Origin: Acidobacteriota bacterium | Lineage (GTDB): Bacteria; Acidobacteriota; Terriglobia; Terriglobales; Acidobacteriaceae | Length of the DNA: 64,000 nucleotides | NCBI GenBank assembly: GCA_013289795.1 | Contig: JABCZH010000002.1 | Span: forward strand, 372,001-436,000 | Reading direction: 5' to 3' | Shown here: in pieces, positions 42,281 to 51,298 of the stretch | Position numbering within the stretch: the first letter of the stretch is position 1 | Layout: each line of letters begins with the position of its first letter | Position numbers and translations under genes: made by a program | Notes under the pieces: model-generated | Seen by the model: the letters and a program-made list of their open reading frames with translations, nothing else | Database searches by the model: none | Told to the model about the DNA's origin: nothing

Positions 42281-44350
42281 ATGAAACTTTCTCCCCAATG
42301 GATACGCGACTTCGTTGACCTCTCGGTGGATGACCGCCGCCTGGCCGATGACCTGACCAATTCCGGCATCGCAGTGGAAGGCATCAGTGGCGAGGGAAGC
42401 AAGACGGTCTTCGAGATGGAGATTGGCACCAACCGACCTGACGCCATGAGTCACTATGGCGTGGCGCGGGAGGCGGCGGCGATCTACGGCCTGTCGCTGA
42501 AACCGATTCAAACCACTATCCCTGCCGGCAAGGCTGCAAAGCGGATTGCCGCCGAACCGCAGGCCCCTCCCACTTTCCCCGTCGAGATCAAAGACCCGCA
42601 GGGATGTGCGCGTTTTACCGCACGCGTGCTGCGAAAGGTCACGGTAAAGCAGTCGCCAAAGCCGATTATCGAGCGGCTGGCATTGCTCGATCAGCGGGCG
42701 ATCAACAACGCAGCCGATGCCACCAATTATGTGCTGTGGGAGATGGGCAAGCCCACTCACGTCTTCGATCTTGACTTGCTCGAAGGCGGAAAGATCATAG
42801 TGCGTCGTGCGCGCGACGGAGAAAAGCTGAAGACGCTCGACGGAGTGGAACGCACACTGACCGCCGAAGACCTGGTCGTCGCCGATGCGGTGAAGCCGGT
42901 CGGCCTGGCCGGCACCATGGGCGGGTTCGACACCATGATCACCGATAAGACCAGGAACATTCTGATCGAGTCGGCGTGGTGGGATCCGGTGACAGTGCGC
43001 AAGATGTCTCGGCGACACGGACTGCATACCGACGCTTCGCATCGTTTCGAGCGCGGGGCCGACTTCGAGTCAACCCTCCCCTCCTGCGACCGCGTGGCAG
43101 AGCTAATTCTGCAATCGGGCGGGGGCGAACTCGGCGGCGACCCGGTTGACGTAGTGGCGCGCTGGCTCGACCAGGCTCCGGTTGGCCTGCGCATGGCCGA
43201 GGTGCACCGCATTCTGGGCAACACCCTGGACACCAATCAGGTGGTACACATTCTGCAACGGCTGGGATTTGAAGTTCTGCCGGAGCCCGACCGGGAACCT
43301 GAATTCACGGTACGCATTCCGAGCTGGCGGCTCGACATTGAATGCGAGATCGATTTGATCGAAGAAATCGCGCGTCTTCATGGATACGACAAATTTGAGA
43401 ATACGTTGCCATCGTTTTCCGGATCGGTGATTGAAACCCCGGACGCGGCCAAGGACCGAAAACTGCGCAGTATGCTGCTGGCACTGGGTTATGACGAGGC
43501 CGTCTCGCTGACTTTTATTTCACACAACGACGCGCAGGATTTTTGCGCGGTGCCAGTTGTCGAAATCGCGAATCCGCTGAGCGACGAGGCTTCCGTCATG
43601 CGCACGTCATTGGTGCCGGGAATGCTGAACATGCTGGCTTATAACCTGAACCGCGGCAGCGGTGAGGTGCGCTTATTCGAGGCGGGCAATGTGTTTGAAG
43701 CGGAAAACGCGGCCGTCGCAGAGCTGAGACGAATTTGCCTGGGTGCGAGCGGCAGCTCGGTCAAGCCCAATGTTCATCAGCCGGCACGGCCGTTCTCGTT
43801 CTTCGATCTGAAGGGTGAGGTGGAGATCGTGCTCGACTTACTCCAGCACGATGCCCTCGCGTTTGACGCCCAAACCGCGGAGTACTACCATCCCGGGCGG
43901 TCGGCGCGGGCAGTGATGGATGGTGCGACCGTGGCGCAATTCGGGCAACTTCATCCGGAGACGGCAGCCAAGCGAAAATTCAAGCAGGACGTGTTCATCG
44001 CCGAGGTGTATTTAGACCGGTTGTACCAGCATGGTCTGCGCGAAGTGCGTTATGAAACCTTGCCGCGGTTTCCAGCGGTGGAGCGGGATTTCTCGTTCGT
44101 CTTCGCGGACACGGTGAAGTTTGATCAAATCCGGCAAGCCGTCACCGCCTTAGATCTAGGTGAATTGCACAGCTTTGTTCCAGTTGAGATCTTCCGCGGC
44201 GGAGCAGTTCCGGCGGGCAAATACTCTCTCCTGCTCCGAGCAACCTTCCAATCCAACGAGCGGACGCTGCGGGAAGATGAAGTGGCACGCTGGTCGGCGC
44301 TGGTGGTTAAGGCGATCGAAAGAACGGGCGGAACGCTGAGGACGTCCTGA
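42281..44350 (+). CDS. pheT: Phenylalanyl-tRNA synthetase β subunit, short form
   Basis: A 689-residue β subunit, about 100 residues shorter than the E. coli protein. The B1 domain (MKLSPQWIRDFVDLSVDDRR) passes directly to FEMEIGTNRPDAMSHYGVAREAAAIYG, so the EMAP-II-like tRNA-binding OB domain (B2) normally found between them is missing. The B3/B4 editing domain (DATNYVLWEMGKPTHVFDLD), the B5 domain, the catalytic-like core (RTSLVPGMLNMLAYNLNRG) and the C-terminal anticodon-binding ferredoxin-like domain (RFPAVERDFSFVF) are present. The ribosome site GAAG belongs to the preceding repeat. Confidence 0.96.
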   Translation: MKLSPQWIRDFVDLSVDDRRLADDLTNSGIAVEGISGEGSKTVFEMEIGTNRPDAMSHYGVAREAAAIYGLSLKPIQTTIPAGKAAKRIAAEPQAPPTFPVEIKDPQGCARFTARVLRKVTVKQSPKPIIERLALLDQRAINNAADATNYVLWEMGKPTHVFDLDLLEGGKIIVRRARDGEKLKTLDGVERTLTAEDLVVADAVKPVGLAGTMGGFDTMITDKTRNILIESAWWDPVTVRKMSRRHGLHTDASHRFERGADFESTLPSCDRVAELILQSGGGELGGDPVDVVARWLDQAPVGLRMAEVHRILGNTLDTNQVVHILQRLGFEVLPEPDREPEFTVRIPSWRLDIECEIDLIEEIARLHGYDKFENTLPSFSGSVIETPDAAKDRKLRSMLLALGYDEAVSLTFISHNDAQDFCAVPVVEIANPLSDEASVMRTSLVPGMLNMLAYNLNRGSGEVRLFEAGNVFEAENAAVAELRRICLGASGSSVKPNVHQPARPFSFFDLKGEVEIVLDLLQHDALAFDAQTAEYYHPGRSARAVMDGATVAQFGQLHPETAAKRKFKQDVFIAEVYLDRLYQHGLREVRYETLPRFPAVERDFSFVFADTVKFDQIRQAVTALDLGELHSFVPVEIFRGGAVPAGKYSLLLRATFQSNERTLREDEVARWSALVVKAIERTGGTLRTS

Positions 44351-44407
44351 CCGCCCCTCGCGCCGAACTCAGGTCTCTGCTAATATCATGCACCGAGGGG
44401 GATACAC

Positions 44408-44641
44408 ATGCCGAGTCTTACGGGAGTACTAAGTCAGTTGCAAGCGGAACGTCAAAAGATGTTGAAGGAAGTGGGTAAGTTGGATCACGCAATCGGGGTT
44501 ATACGGGGCCTGAATAACACCACGGGCAGCCTTTCTGCGCGGCCGCGCAGCCGGATGTCCCTCGCTGCGCGAAGAAGAATCGCTGCCGCCCAAAGAGTAC
44601 GCTGGGCGAAGTGGAAAGCAGCGCAGAAAAAAGCGGCATAA
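44408..44641 (+). CDS. Small basic protein with NUMOD3-like motif
   Basis: A 77-residue protein. The N-terminal half is a helix (LTGVLSQLQAERQKMLKEVGKLDHAI); the C-terminal half is basic, and its segment SLAARRRIAAAQRVRWAKWKAAQKK resembles the DNA-binding NUMOD3/'RARWAK' element found in small Acidobacteria proteins. It may bind DNA; this is not shown. The ATG follows GAGGGGG nearby. It stands alone after the pheT gene. Confidence 0.6.
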   Translation: MPSLTGVLSQLQAERQKMLKEVGKLDHAIGVIRGLNNTTGSLSARPRSRMSLAARRRIAAAQRVRWAKWKAAQKKAA

Positions 44642-44786
44642 GATCGAGCCGCAATCCAGCGCCACATCGTCCCAAGAACGGCAAAGCCAGGGCTTGGTCG
44701 AAAAGACCTCGGCTTGCGCCGCGGTCAGGGCCGCCTACAGGAAGTCGATTTGAGGCGAACCTGGCCGCGGACGGCTGTTCACGTTC

Positions 44787-46184
44787 CTATGGGCTCTCGG
44801 GCGGGACAACCGCCCGGGACATGGGGCGGCCCTTGCTTTCGTATAGGTCGCGGTCGGCCGCAGCCAACAAGCCTTCGATGGTGTCTCCGTCGTCCGGGTA
44901 CACGGCTGTGCCGACACTTACAGTGATCGCAGGAGTTTCGCTGTCCGAGCGCAATCCGTCGGCGATGCGCTGCGCCACCTGCTGGGCCGCATCGCGGCTG
45001 GCCTCCGGAAGAACGAGGGCGAACTCGTCACCCCCGTGCCGGGCAGCGGTATCAATGTCGCGGCAATGGCTCCGCATCACATTCGCCAGCCGGCACAGAG
45101 CACGGTTGCCAGTCAAATGACCATGCGTGTCGTTAAGTCTTTTCAGCCCATCCAAGTCAAAAAGCAGGATTGCAAAGCATCGAGTGCTGCGGGCATGGCG
45201 CTTGATTTCTGCATCGAGGGTGTCGAATAGCTTACGGTAGTTAGCCAATCCAGTCAGCGGATCACTCACCGCGAGATGCCGCGCCTGTTCGATGGCTCGC
45301 TGGCGCTCGGCAAACTCCGCTGCCAAGCCCAGAGTAGTCACCGCCACCACTGCCATGAAAGCTTGCAGCAGGAGCAGAGACTCGTTCTCGGTCCGCCGGA
45401 CGAAAGGCCCCAGACGGTGTAGAGTCCCCCAAACCGCGGTGACGGAGAGCACGAAGGTTGCCGCGGCGGCCTCACGCTGTCCAAACCGATACGCCGCCCA
45501 GATCAGAAATGGAATACAGATGTACTCCAGCGGATAGTTGGCGGTGTCGGGCAGCAGGAATCCGTCGAAGACAACCAGGCCGGCCACAATCAGGCAAGCC
45601 AGCAGGGCGAGGGCTTCAAGCGATTGTGCTCGATCCCATCGCGGGCGCGGCCCCGAACTCCAGAGAATCAACAGGGGAGCCACGATTACAATGCCGGCGG
45701 CGTCGCCCAACCACCAGGTTGCCCAGATAGGACCGTAATTGGCCCATGGGGCAAACCCTCCGAGCGAGAGGCTGGTAACGCCAAACGAGGCAGCGACCGT
45801 GGTACTGACCATGCCCGCGAGCATGGCGAACTTGAAGGTGTCCTGCGTGCGTTCGAAAGCATGGCGTCCGCCCGCGAAGCGATTCACCAGGTACGCGCCC
45901 AGCAGCGCTTCAAGAGTGTTTCCAGCCGCGATGCCGATAGAGGTCGCCATCGAGCCGGCTGTCGTCAGGTTGACGAGAAACGCGCCCACCAGGATCCCGG
46001 GCCAAACCTCCGAGCCCAAGGTCAGCAGAGCGGCAAGCGCAATTCCCGCGGGAGGCCAAACGGCGGTGGCGCTGGGATGCACGAAAGCCAGGGTGAGCCC
46101 GAGTTTCCCCGCGACAAAATACACCGCGGCCAGCACGCCCATCGTAGCCAATCTGCGCTGGTATTGGTGTGCAGTCTGGTTCAC
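44787..46184 (-). CDS. MASE1-GGDEF diguanylate cyclase
   Basis: A 465-residue membrane protein. About eight membrane segments form a MASE1 sensory domain (PSATAVWPPAGIALAALLTLG, WWLGDAAGIVIVAPLLIL). A GGDEF domain follows (about 305-460) with an intact active site GGDEF at 384-388 and a complete inhibitory RxxD site (R375-D378) nine residues before it, so it should make cyclic-di-GMP from GTP under product control. A phosphate-binding LAVSDPLTGLANYRKL opens the domain. The signal sensed by MASE1 is unknown. Cyclic-di-GMP could act on the type IV pili encoded elsewhere in the window. Confidence 0.93.
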   Translation of the reverse strand: MNQTAHQYQRRLATMGVLAAVYFVAGKLGLTLAFVHPSATAVWPPAGIALAALLTLGSEVWPGILVGAFLVNLTTAGSMATSIGIAAGNTLEALLGAYLVNRFAGGRHAFERTQDTFKFAMLAGMVSTTVAASFGVTSLSLGGFAPWANYGPIWATWWLGDAAGIVIVAPLLILWSSGPRPRWDRAQSLEALALLACLIVAGLVVFDGFLLPDTANYPLEYICIPFLIWAAYRFGQREAAAATFVLSVTAVWGTLHRLGPFVRRTENESLLLLQAFMAVVAVTTLGLAAEFAERQRAIEQARHLAVSDPLTGLANYRKLFDTLDAEIKRHARSTRCFAILLFDLDGLKRLNDTHGHLTGNRALCRLANVMRSHCRDIDTAARHGGDEFALVLPEASRDAAQQVAQRIADGLRSDSETPAITVSVGTAVYPDDGDTIEGLLAAADRDLYESKGRPMSRAVVPPESP

Positions 46185-46344
46185 GTTCGTGGTCCCGAAA
46201 CACTTGTACAGGGTGAAGGTGGACGAAATTATACACGTGGGCTAATCGCTTCGGATCAGTTTGATCTCACGGTCGCGCAACGGAATTCGGTGTTGTCCCG
46301 CCAACTGTTCTGCGGCGCGGCGTGTGTGCTAGTCTGACCGGAAT

Positions 46345-47544
46345 ATGGCCGATGCAGGCGTCGAATCCAAGCATTTTCTGAGTGACAAAGTCGAGCATTT
46401 CACTGAATCGGTGATTCGTGAGATGACGCGCCAGGCCATACTTTATGGCGCCGTCAATCTGGCGCAGGGGTTTCCCGACTTCCCTGCCCCGGCAGAGATC
46501 AAGCGCGCTGCCCAGGACGCGGTCGCAGCGGACGTCAACCAGTACGCCATCACCTGGGGCGCAAAGAATCTGCGCCAAGCCATCGCCCGGCAGATGAAGG
46601 AGTGGCAGGGGATTCCAGTCGATCCGGAAACCCAGATCACAGTCTGCTGCGGCTCAACCGAAGCGATGATCTCGACCCTGCTCGCGGTTTGTAATCGGGG
46701 CGACGAGGTCGTGATCTTCGAACCGTTCTACGAGAACTATGGCCCGGATGCCGTTTTGTCCGGGGCGAAGCCGATGTTTGTGAAGTTGCGCCCGCCGCTG
46801 AGCGCGGACGGCGAGTGGACGTTCGACGAACAGGAACTGCGGGCTGCTTTTCACTCTCACACCAAGGCCATCATCCTCAATACTCCAAACAATCCCACCG
46901 GCAAGGTATTCACTCGAACGGAACTGGAGTTGATTCGCGATCTTTGCGTCGAGTTCAATGTGCTTGCGATCACCGATGAGATCTACGAGCACATCCTTTA
47001 CGACGGAACGCAGCACATTTCCATTGCCGGCCTGGACGGTATGCAGGAGCGGACAGTCACCATCAATGGCTTGTCGAAAAGCTACAGCGTGACTGGTTGG
47101 CGCGTGGGGTGGGCGGTGGGACCGCCGGAGATCACCAACGCGATTCGCAAAGTCCACGACTTTCTCACCGTGGGAGCGCCAGCTCCCTTGCAGGAGGCGG
47201 GCGCAGCCGCGCTGGCACTGCCGGGCAGCTACTATCAAAATCTGGCGAAGGGTTACTGTGCGCGGCGAGATCGACTCGTGCCGGCTCTGACAGGGGCTGG
47301 ATTTCACTGCTTCCGGCCGCGCGGTGCGTACTACGTGATGACCGACATCAGCAGCTTCGGGTTCGCGAACGATTTGGAGTTCACCAAACATCTGGTGAAG
47401 GAGATTGGCGTCGCCGCGGTTCCGGGATCAAGCTTCTACAACGATCCTCGCGATGGCGCACAGCAGGTGCGGTTCGCCTTTTGCAAACGAGACGAGACCC
47501 TGGACGAAGCCGCTCGCCGTTTGCAACGGTTAAGAACGCCTTAG
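46345..47544 (+). CDS. Class I/II pyridoxal-phosphate aminotransferase
   Basis: A 399-residue fold-type I aminotransferase. Motifs: VNLAQGFPDFPAP, ITVCCGSTEAMISTLLA, ILNTPNNPTGKVF, ITDEIYEHILYDG (the cofactor Asp/Tyr), and the Schiff-base lysine in NGLSKSYSVTGWRVGW. The opening and this lysine block recall the kynurenine/methionine aminotransferase (YbdL-type) group, but substrate cannot be fixed from sequence. It is followed after eight bases by the CPBP gene, so it may be the first gene of a three-gene operon. Confidence 0.88.
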   Translation: MADAGVESKHFLSDKVEHFTESVIREMTRQAILYGAVNLAQGFPDFPAPAEIKRAAQDAVAADVNQYAITWGAKNLRQAIARQMKEWQGIPVDPETQITVCCGSTEAMISTLLAVCNRGDEVVIFEPFYENYGPDAVLSGAKPMFVKLRPPLSADGEWTFDEQELRAAFHSHTKAIILNTPNNPTGKVFTRTELELIRDLCVEFNVLAITDEIYEHILYDGTQHISIAGLDGMQERTVTINGLSKSYSVTGWRVGWAVGPPEITNAIRKVHDFLTVGAPAPLQEAGAAALALPGSYYQNLAKGYCARRDRLVPALTGAGFHCFRPRGAYYVMTDISSFGFANDLEFTKHLVKEIGVAAVPGSSFYNDPRDGAQQVRFAFCKRDETLDEAARRLQRLRTP

Positions 47545-47552
47545 GCCACTGA

Positions 47553-48116
47553 GTGCTCTTCTATATCAAGCGGTTCTTGACTCTTGAGATCGCTGTGACC
47601 CTGCTGCTCGGAGGACTGGGCTATTGGGGAATTCGGCACAGCCACCTTCCACTCACACTCACGATCAACCCAAGGGAGATTGCACTGGGCATCGCTGGTT
47701 CTCTATGGCTAGCGGCTTGGACGCTGCTCTTGCAGTACGGATACTCAGTAGCAAAGGGAAAAGCCTACGCGCGGGACCTGACCGCTTCGCTAGCGAGCGT
47801 ATATGTGGGAGCGGGCGTGGCGCAGATCATTTTCGGCGGCGTAACCGCCGCTTGTGGCGAGGAGTTTTTTTTTCGCGGCTTCCTGCAGCAACGCTTCGGC
47901 ATGATTGCGGCATCGTTGCTGTTCATGCTCGCGCATTTCGGTGGCAAGAAGATCCGCGTAGTCAGCCTGTGGTCGATATTCCAAGCACTGTACCTAGGGT
48001 TGTTTTTCGCATGGTCGAAGAACCTGCTGGTCCCCATGATTGCCCACGGACTCTTTGATATTGGCGGAATGATCTATTTCCGCGAGTTCATGGCGCGGCG
48101 CGGGGAAACCGCGTGA
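47553..48116 (+). CDS. CPBP-family intramembrane metalloprotease
   Basis: A 187-residue membrane protein (GTG start). The CPBP/Rce1-like active site is complete: E103-E104 in CGEEFFFRGF with Arg108, His128 in LFMLAHFGG, and His165/Asp169 in PMIAHGLFDIGG. Bacterial members include bacteriocin-immunity and processing proteins. It is only about 190 residues, the short form. It overlaps the next gene by four bases (GTGA). Confidence 0.85.
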   Translation: MLFYIKRFLTLEIAVTLLLGGLGYWGIRHSHLPLTLTINPREIALGIAGSLWLAAWTLLLQYGYSVAKGKAYARDLTASLASVYVGAGVAQIIFGGVTAACGEEFFFRGFLQQRFGMIAASLLFMLAHFGGKKIRVVSLWSIFQALYLGLFFAWSKNLLVPMIAHGLFDIGGMIYFREFMARRGETA

Positions 48117-48994
48117 ACATCCTCATCACCGGAGCATCCGGCAACCTGGGTTCGCTGGTGGTGCGTCATTTACTGTCGGGGAGCCACCGCTTGTACCTGG
48201 CGGTTCACAAAGCTCCTCTATCGCCCGATCTCGTCGGACATCCGAACGTTTCAGTTCGCCACCTCGACCTTTCTTGCCCCGAAACATTGCCACAAGCATG
48301 CGCCGGCATTGACTGTATCGTGCATTTGGCTGGAGTCCTCTTCGCCCCTTTGCCGGAACGATTTTTGCCCAGGACGAACATCGGCTATGTGAGAGACTTG
48401 GTCGAAGCAGCTAAGGGTGCTGGAGTGCGGAAGTTCATTCTGGTGAGCTTCCCACATGCCGAAGGAAGAACAACCCCTGACCATCCTGCTGTCGGCCGTC
48501 TGGATGCGAGTCCAGCTGTGATCCATTTTCGAACGCGTTTGGAAGCGGAGAGGCTTCTATTCGCGGCTACGAAAGACGAATCCGTGACTGCGGTCGTATT
48601 TCGCGCGGGAATCGTCTACGGCAGGGGAATAAAACTGATCGAGGGCGCACGCTGGATGCTACATCATCATCTGTTGGCCGTTTGGCGCAAGCCGACGTGG
48701 GCGCATCTGATCGCGCTACCGGATTTTCTGACTGCGCTTCAGGCCGCCATTGAGCTAGAGAGTGCCCGAGGCATCTATCAGGTTTGCGACGACTATCCGA
48801 TCACGATTCAGGACTTTCTCGACCGGCTGGCTGATCATTACCATTGCCACAGGCCCTGGCGTCTACCCGCATGGATGTTCCGTCTCGCAGGAGTGAGTTG
48901 GGAGATGGCATCTCTTGTTTTCCCCGTTCCGGCGCTGCTAAACCGCGACATCGTGGAAGCAGGCATGACTGCGTCGCTGACACCTCGCGGATGA
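48113..48994 (+). CDS. NAD(P)-dependent sugar epimerase-like protein, frameshifted near the end
   Basis: An extended short-chain dehydrogenase with the Rossmann start NILITGASGNLGSLVVRHLL, the conserved HLAGVLFAP, and a central FRAGIVYGRG. GGGGAAA precedes the GTG start. The frame ends at 48994 after TASLTPRG, but the family C-terminus (DTSRMKRELLPVLAYPTIEQ) is encoded in another frame from about 48970 to 49056. A single missing base near 48968 (or a programmed -1 shift) would restore a protein ending at 49056. The catalytic Tyr-x3-Lys was not clearly found, so it may act only as a reductase-like NAD(P)-binding protein. Confidence 0.75.
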   Translation: MNILITGASGNLGSLVVRHLLSGSHRLYLAVHKAPLSPDLVGHPNVSVRHLDLSCPETLPQACAGIDCIVHLAGVLFAPLPERFLPRTNIGYVRDLVEAAKGAGVRKFILVSFPHAEGRTTPDHPAVGRLDASPAVIHFRTRLEAERLLFAATKDESVTAVVFRAGIVYGRGIKLIEGARWMLHHHLLAVWRKPTWAHLIALPDFLTALQAAIELESARGIYQVCDDYPITIQDFLDRLADHYHCHRPWRLPAWMFRLAGVSWEMASLVFPVPALLNRDIVEAGMTASLTPRG

Positions 48995-49065
48995 AGCGTG
49001 AATTATTGCCTGTGCTCGCCTACCCGACGATCGAGCAGGGGCTCAGGTTGTTGTAGCGGCCCGGC

Positions 49066-50175
49066 TCACTCCGCCATTTTGGCTACGTGGAGATCGAATC
49101 CTGTCTTGGGCAGCAATGAGGTCAGTTCGAACGCACGGAAGCCATCGCCGCTGATTTCAGTGTGACGATAGAGTCCCGGCTCGGTCTCCACCGTTTCGTG
49201 ACGGCCCTCCAGTTCTTCGAGAAACTGTTGTGCCGCTTTCACATTGACCTGTTTGTCTCTGGCCCGGCTGACATAGGCTTCAGCGGCGTAGGAGCGGACT
49301 AACTTTGGCCAATACTTCTCCAGCAAATTGGTGCTGGCGAAGACATCAGCCCAGATGATTTCTCCATTCACGGCGACCACCACTCCGACCGCATTACGGT
49401 CACGAAGCTGTTTGATAAGGCTCTGATAGTCGCGCTGCATGGGTGCAGCGACCGCGTCCACTTTCTGTTTTACTTCATCGTTCTCCATCACCTTCGCGTA
49501 GGAAGTCGTGCCCGCAATCACCCCAGCAGCCTGCGGTGAAGAAGCCAGCGCTTCCACGCGTGCCTGCGCACTCCGAACCTCCGACCACACTTGGGCTTGG
49601 TCTTTGTCCGCCATAGCTTTGGCGCGAACTCCGGGCTGGGCCATGCCCGCGCCGATGCCTCCGCCGGAAAAGCTCATCTTGGCGCCAGTCCAGCGTCCCG
49701 GCTCGACGCAGAAAACGCTTAAGTCAATGGGATCACTCTCGGCGGGCACCAGGCGGTCCTTGCCGATGACGCGGTCCTGTTTGCCCCCGGTCACTATTTC
49801 TCCCGCCAGCAGAAGCAGCGGTCGCTTGGAATTATTCACCAGCACTAATTGGTTGACCTGCGCGCTTGCGCCAATACGCGGCGGAGGAACTATGTTCCGG
49901 TTACGCGGTCGAATCAGGGGAGAGATGTTTCCAGACTCGCTCACAATCACGTCGCCGGAGCGCAGGCCTTCGTCCAGAGTCAGGAAATTCTGCGTATCGT
50001 GCGATGAAGCCGCCACCACCGGAAACACTTCCAGATTTCCGTGCCGGATCGGCGCCAGTGCTTTGTACGAAGAAACGGCCGGCACCTCGCCCGCCGGCGC
50101 CAGACACGGTATTACCATCGCTGCACTTACCATTACCGCAACTGCCAGACTCGCAATCGACCATCTCAGCCGCAT
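49066..50175 (-). CDS. Secreted DUF6569/ARPP-1-like protein
   Basis: A 369-residue exported protein. The ATG at 50175 with GGGGGAG seven bases upstream gives a signal peptide (MRLRWSIASLAVAVMVSAAM). The body resembles the ARPP-1 domain (DUF6569): YKALAPIRHGNLEVFPVVA, QNFLTLDEGLRSGDVIVSES, LLLLAGEIVTGGKQDRVIGK, DLSVFCVEPGRW, VVAVNGEIIWADVFAS. This fold is usually described as an uncharacterised β-rich module. The family is common in soil bacteria and its role is unknown. Confidence 0.7.
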   Translation of the reverse strand: MRLRWSIASLAVAVMVSAAMVIPCLAPAGEVPAVSSYKALAPIRHGNLEVFPVVAASSHDTQNFLTLDEGLRSGDVIVSESGNISPLIRPRNRNIVPPPRIGASAQVNQLVLVNNSKRPLLLLAGEIVTGGKQDRVIGKDRLVPAESDPIDLSVFCVEPGRWTGAKMSFSGGGIGAGMAQPGVRAKAMADKDQAQVWSEVRSAQARVEALASSPQAAGVIAGTTSYAKVMENDEVKQKVDAVAAPMQRDYQSLIKQLRDRNAVGVVVAVNGEIIWADVFASTNLLEKYWPKLVRSYAAEAYVSRARDKQVNVKAAQQFLEELEGRHETVETEPGLYRHTEISGDGFRAFELTSLLPKTGFDLHVAKMAE

Positions 50176-50329
50176 ATTCGGCTCCCCCAAGGTTCGGAGA
50201 CACCTCGTTAGGGGCGGGGTCTGTCCCACCCCTTGAGGCGATATCTCGGTCCCTTGCTATCTTCCGAACGGCAAAAATCTCAATCCTTGCGTCTAAAAGT
50301 TGGTAGCATCCAGAAAGGCTGCGCCACTT

Positions 50330-51247
50330 ATGCCCGACCGCGGTGTCCAATCCGTAGTAGCAGAACGTCCCGCGGGATTGGGTTCTCTTGTGAACGAGCT
50401 CTATCGGAAGAGTGGCGGCGCAGAACTCGGACTGACCGCCGACGCCTTCGAGCAAGTGTTGCAGGAAGTGATTGCGAAGTACCTGCCCGCGAACGCCCCG
50501 CGGGCCGGCGTCCACGAATTCTGCAGCAGTCTGCGCGTTGAGGAATTGGCCCTGGCCCGCGCTTGTGCTGCCGGGCACGAGCGTGCGTGGGAGGTGTTCC
50601 TCACCCGCTACCGGGAGAAGCTCTACAACATTGCCGGCTACATCGCGAAGGAAAGTTCCGCAGCGCGAGAGTTGGCGGACTCGATTTACGCCGACCTCTA
50701 CGGCACCACGACACGCGAAGGAAAACGCAATTCCAAACTGGCTTCTTATACCGGCCGAGGCTCTTTAGAGGGCTGGCTGCGTACCGTGATGGCGCAGGAA
50801 TTTGTGAACCGCTATCGCCGCCGGCGCAAGACGGTCAGCCTGGACGAAGAAAGTGAGGAGGGAGCGCAGTTCGCCGCCGCCAATCCGGAGCCGGTGATTG
50901 CCGTCGACTCCCGAGTTGAAATCGCGACCGACGAAGCTCTCGCAGAACTGTCCTCCGAGGACAAGTTCGTTCTGGCCTCGTATTTTCTCGATTCGCGCAC
51001 CCTGGCCGAGATCGCCCGCGCTTTGCATGTGCACGAATCGACCATCAGCCGCAAAGTGGACAAATTGGCCAAGTCGTTGCGCAAGCGGATCTTGGCTGGC
51101 CTGAGCAGGCAGGGGATGAGCCGTCGCCAGGCGGAGGAAGCGATGGAAGTCGATGTTCGAGACCTTAGGGTAAATCTCCGTAACCGGCTGGTGCAAGAAA
51201 GCGGGCCTCCGGCGTTCTCAGAGAAGAAGGCAGGAGGGTCGGGGTAA
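50330..51247 (+). CDS. ECF-type RNA polymerase sigma factor
   Basis: A sigma-70 family factor of about 305 residues (ATG at 50330; a TTG at 50300 is possible). Region 2 lies about 80-170: AWEVFLTRYREKLYNIAGYI, GRGSLEGWLRTVMAQEFVNRYRRRRK. Region 4 lies about 205-260: ALAELSSEDKFVLASYFLDS and AEIARALHVHESTISRKVDK, a helix-turn-helix. About 80 N-terminal residues precede region 2, more than usual for an ECF factor. It is followed after 51 bases by its presumed anti-sigma factor, and diverges from the DUF6569 gene. Confidence 0.88.
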   Translation: MPDRGVQSVVAERPAGLGSLVNELYRKSGGAELGLTADAFEQVLQEVIAKYLPANAPRAGVHEFCSSLRVEELALARACAAGHERAWEVFLTRYREKLYNIAGYIAKESSAARELADSIYADLYGTTTREGKRNSKLASYTGRGSLEGWLRTVMAQEFVNRYRRRRKTVSLDEESEEGAQFAAANPEPVIAVDSRVEIATDEALAELSSEDKFVLASYFLDSRTLAEIARALHVHESTISRKVDKLAKSLRKRILAGLSRQGMSRRQAEEAMEVDVRDLRVNLRNRLVQESGPPAFSEKKAGGSG

Positions 51248-51298
51248 ACATCGGCCGTCGGGACGTGGCTTGCTACGTCGCTGTCGATCGAAGCACAC

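Noticed and set aside
42254-43042. A 262-residue minus-strand frame opposite the 5' part of pheT.
   Set aside because: PheT is strongly conserved there; the antisense frame has no start signal or motif.
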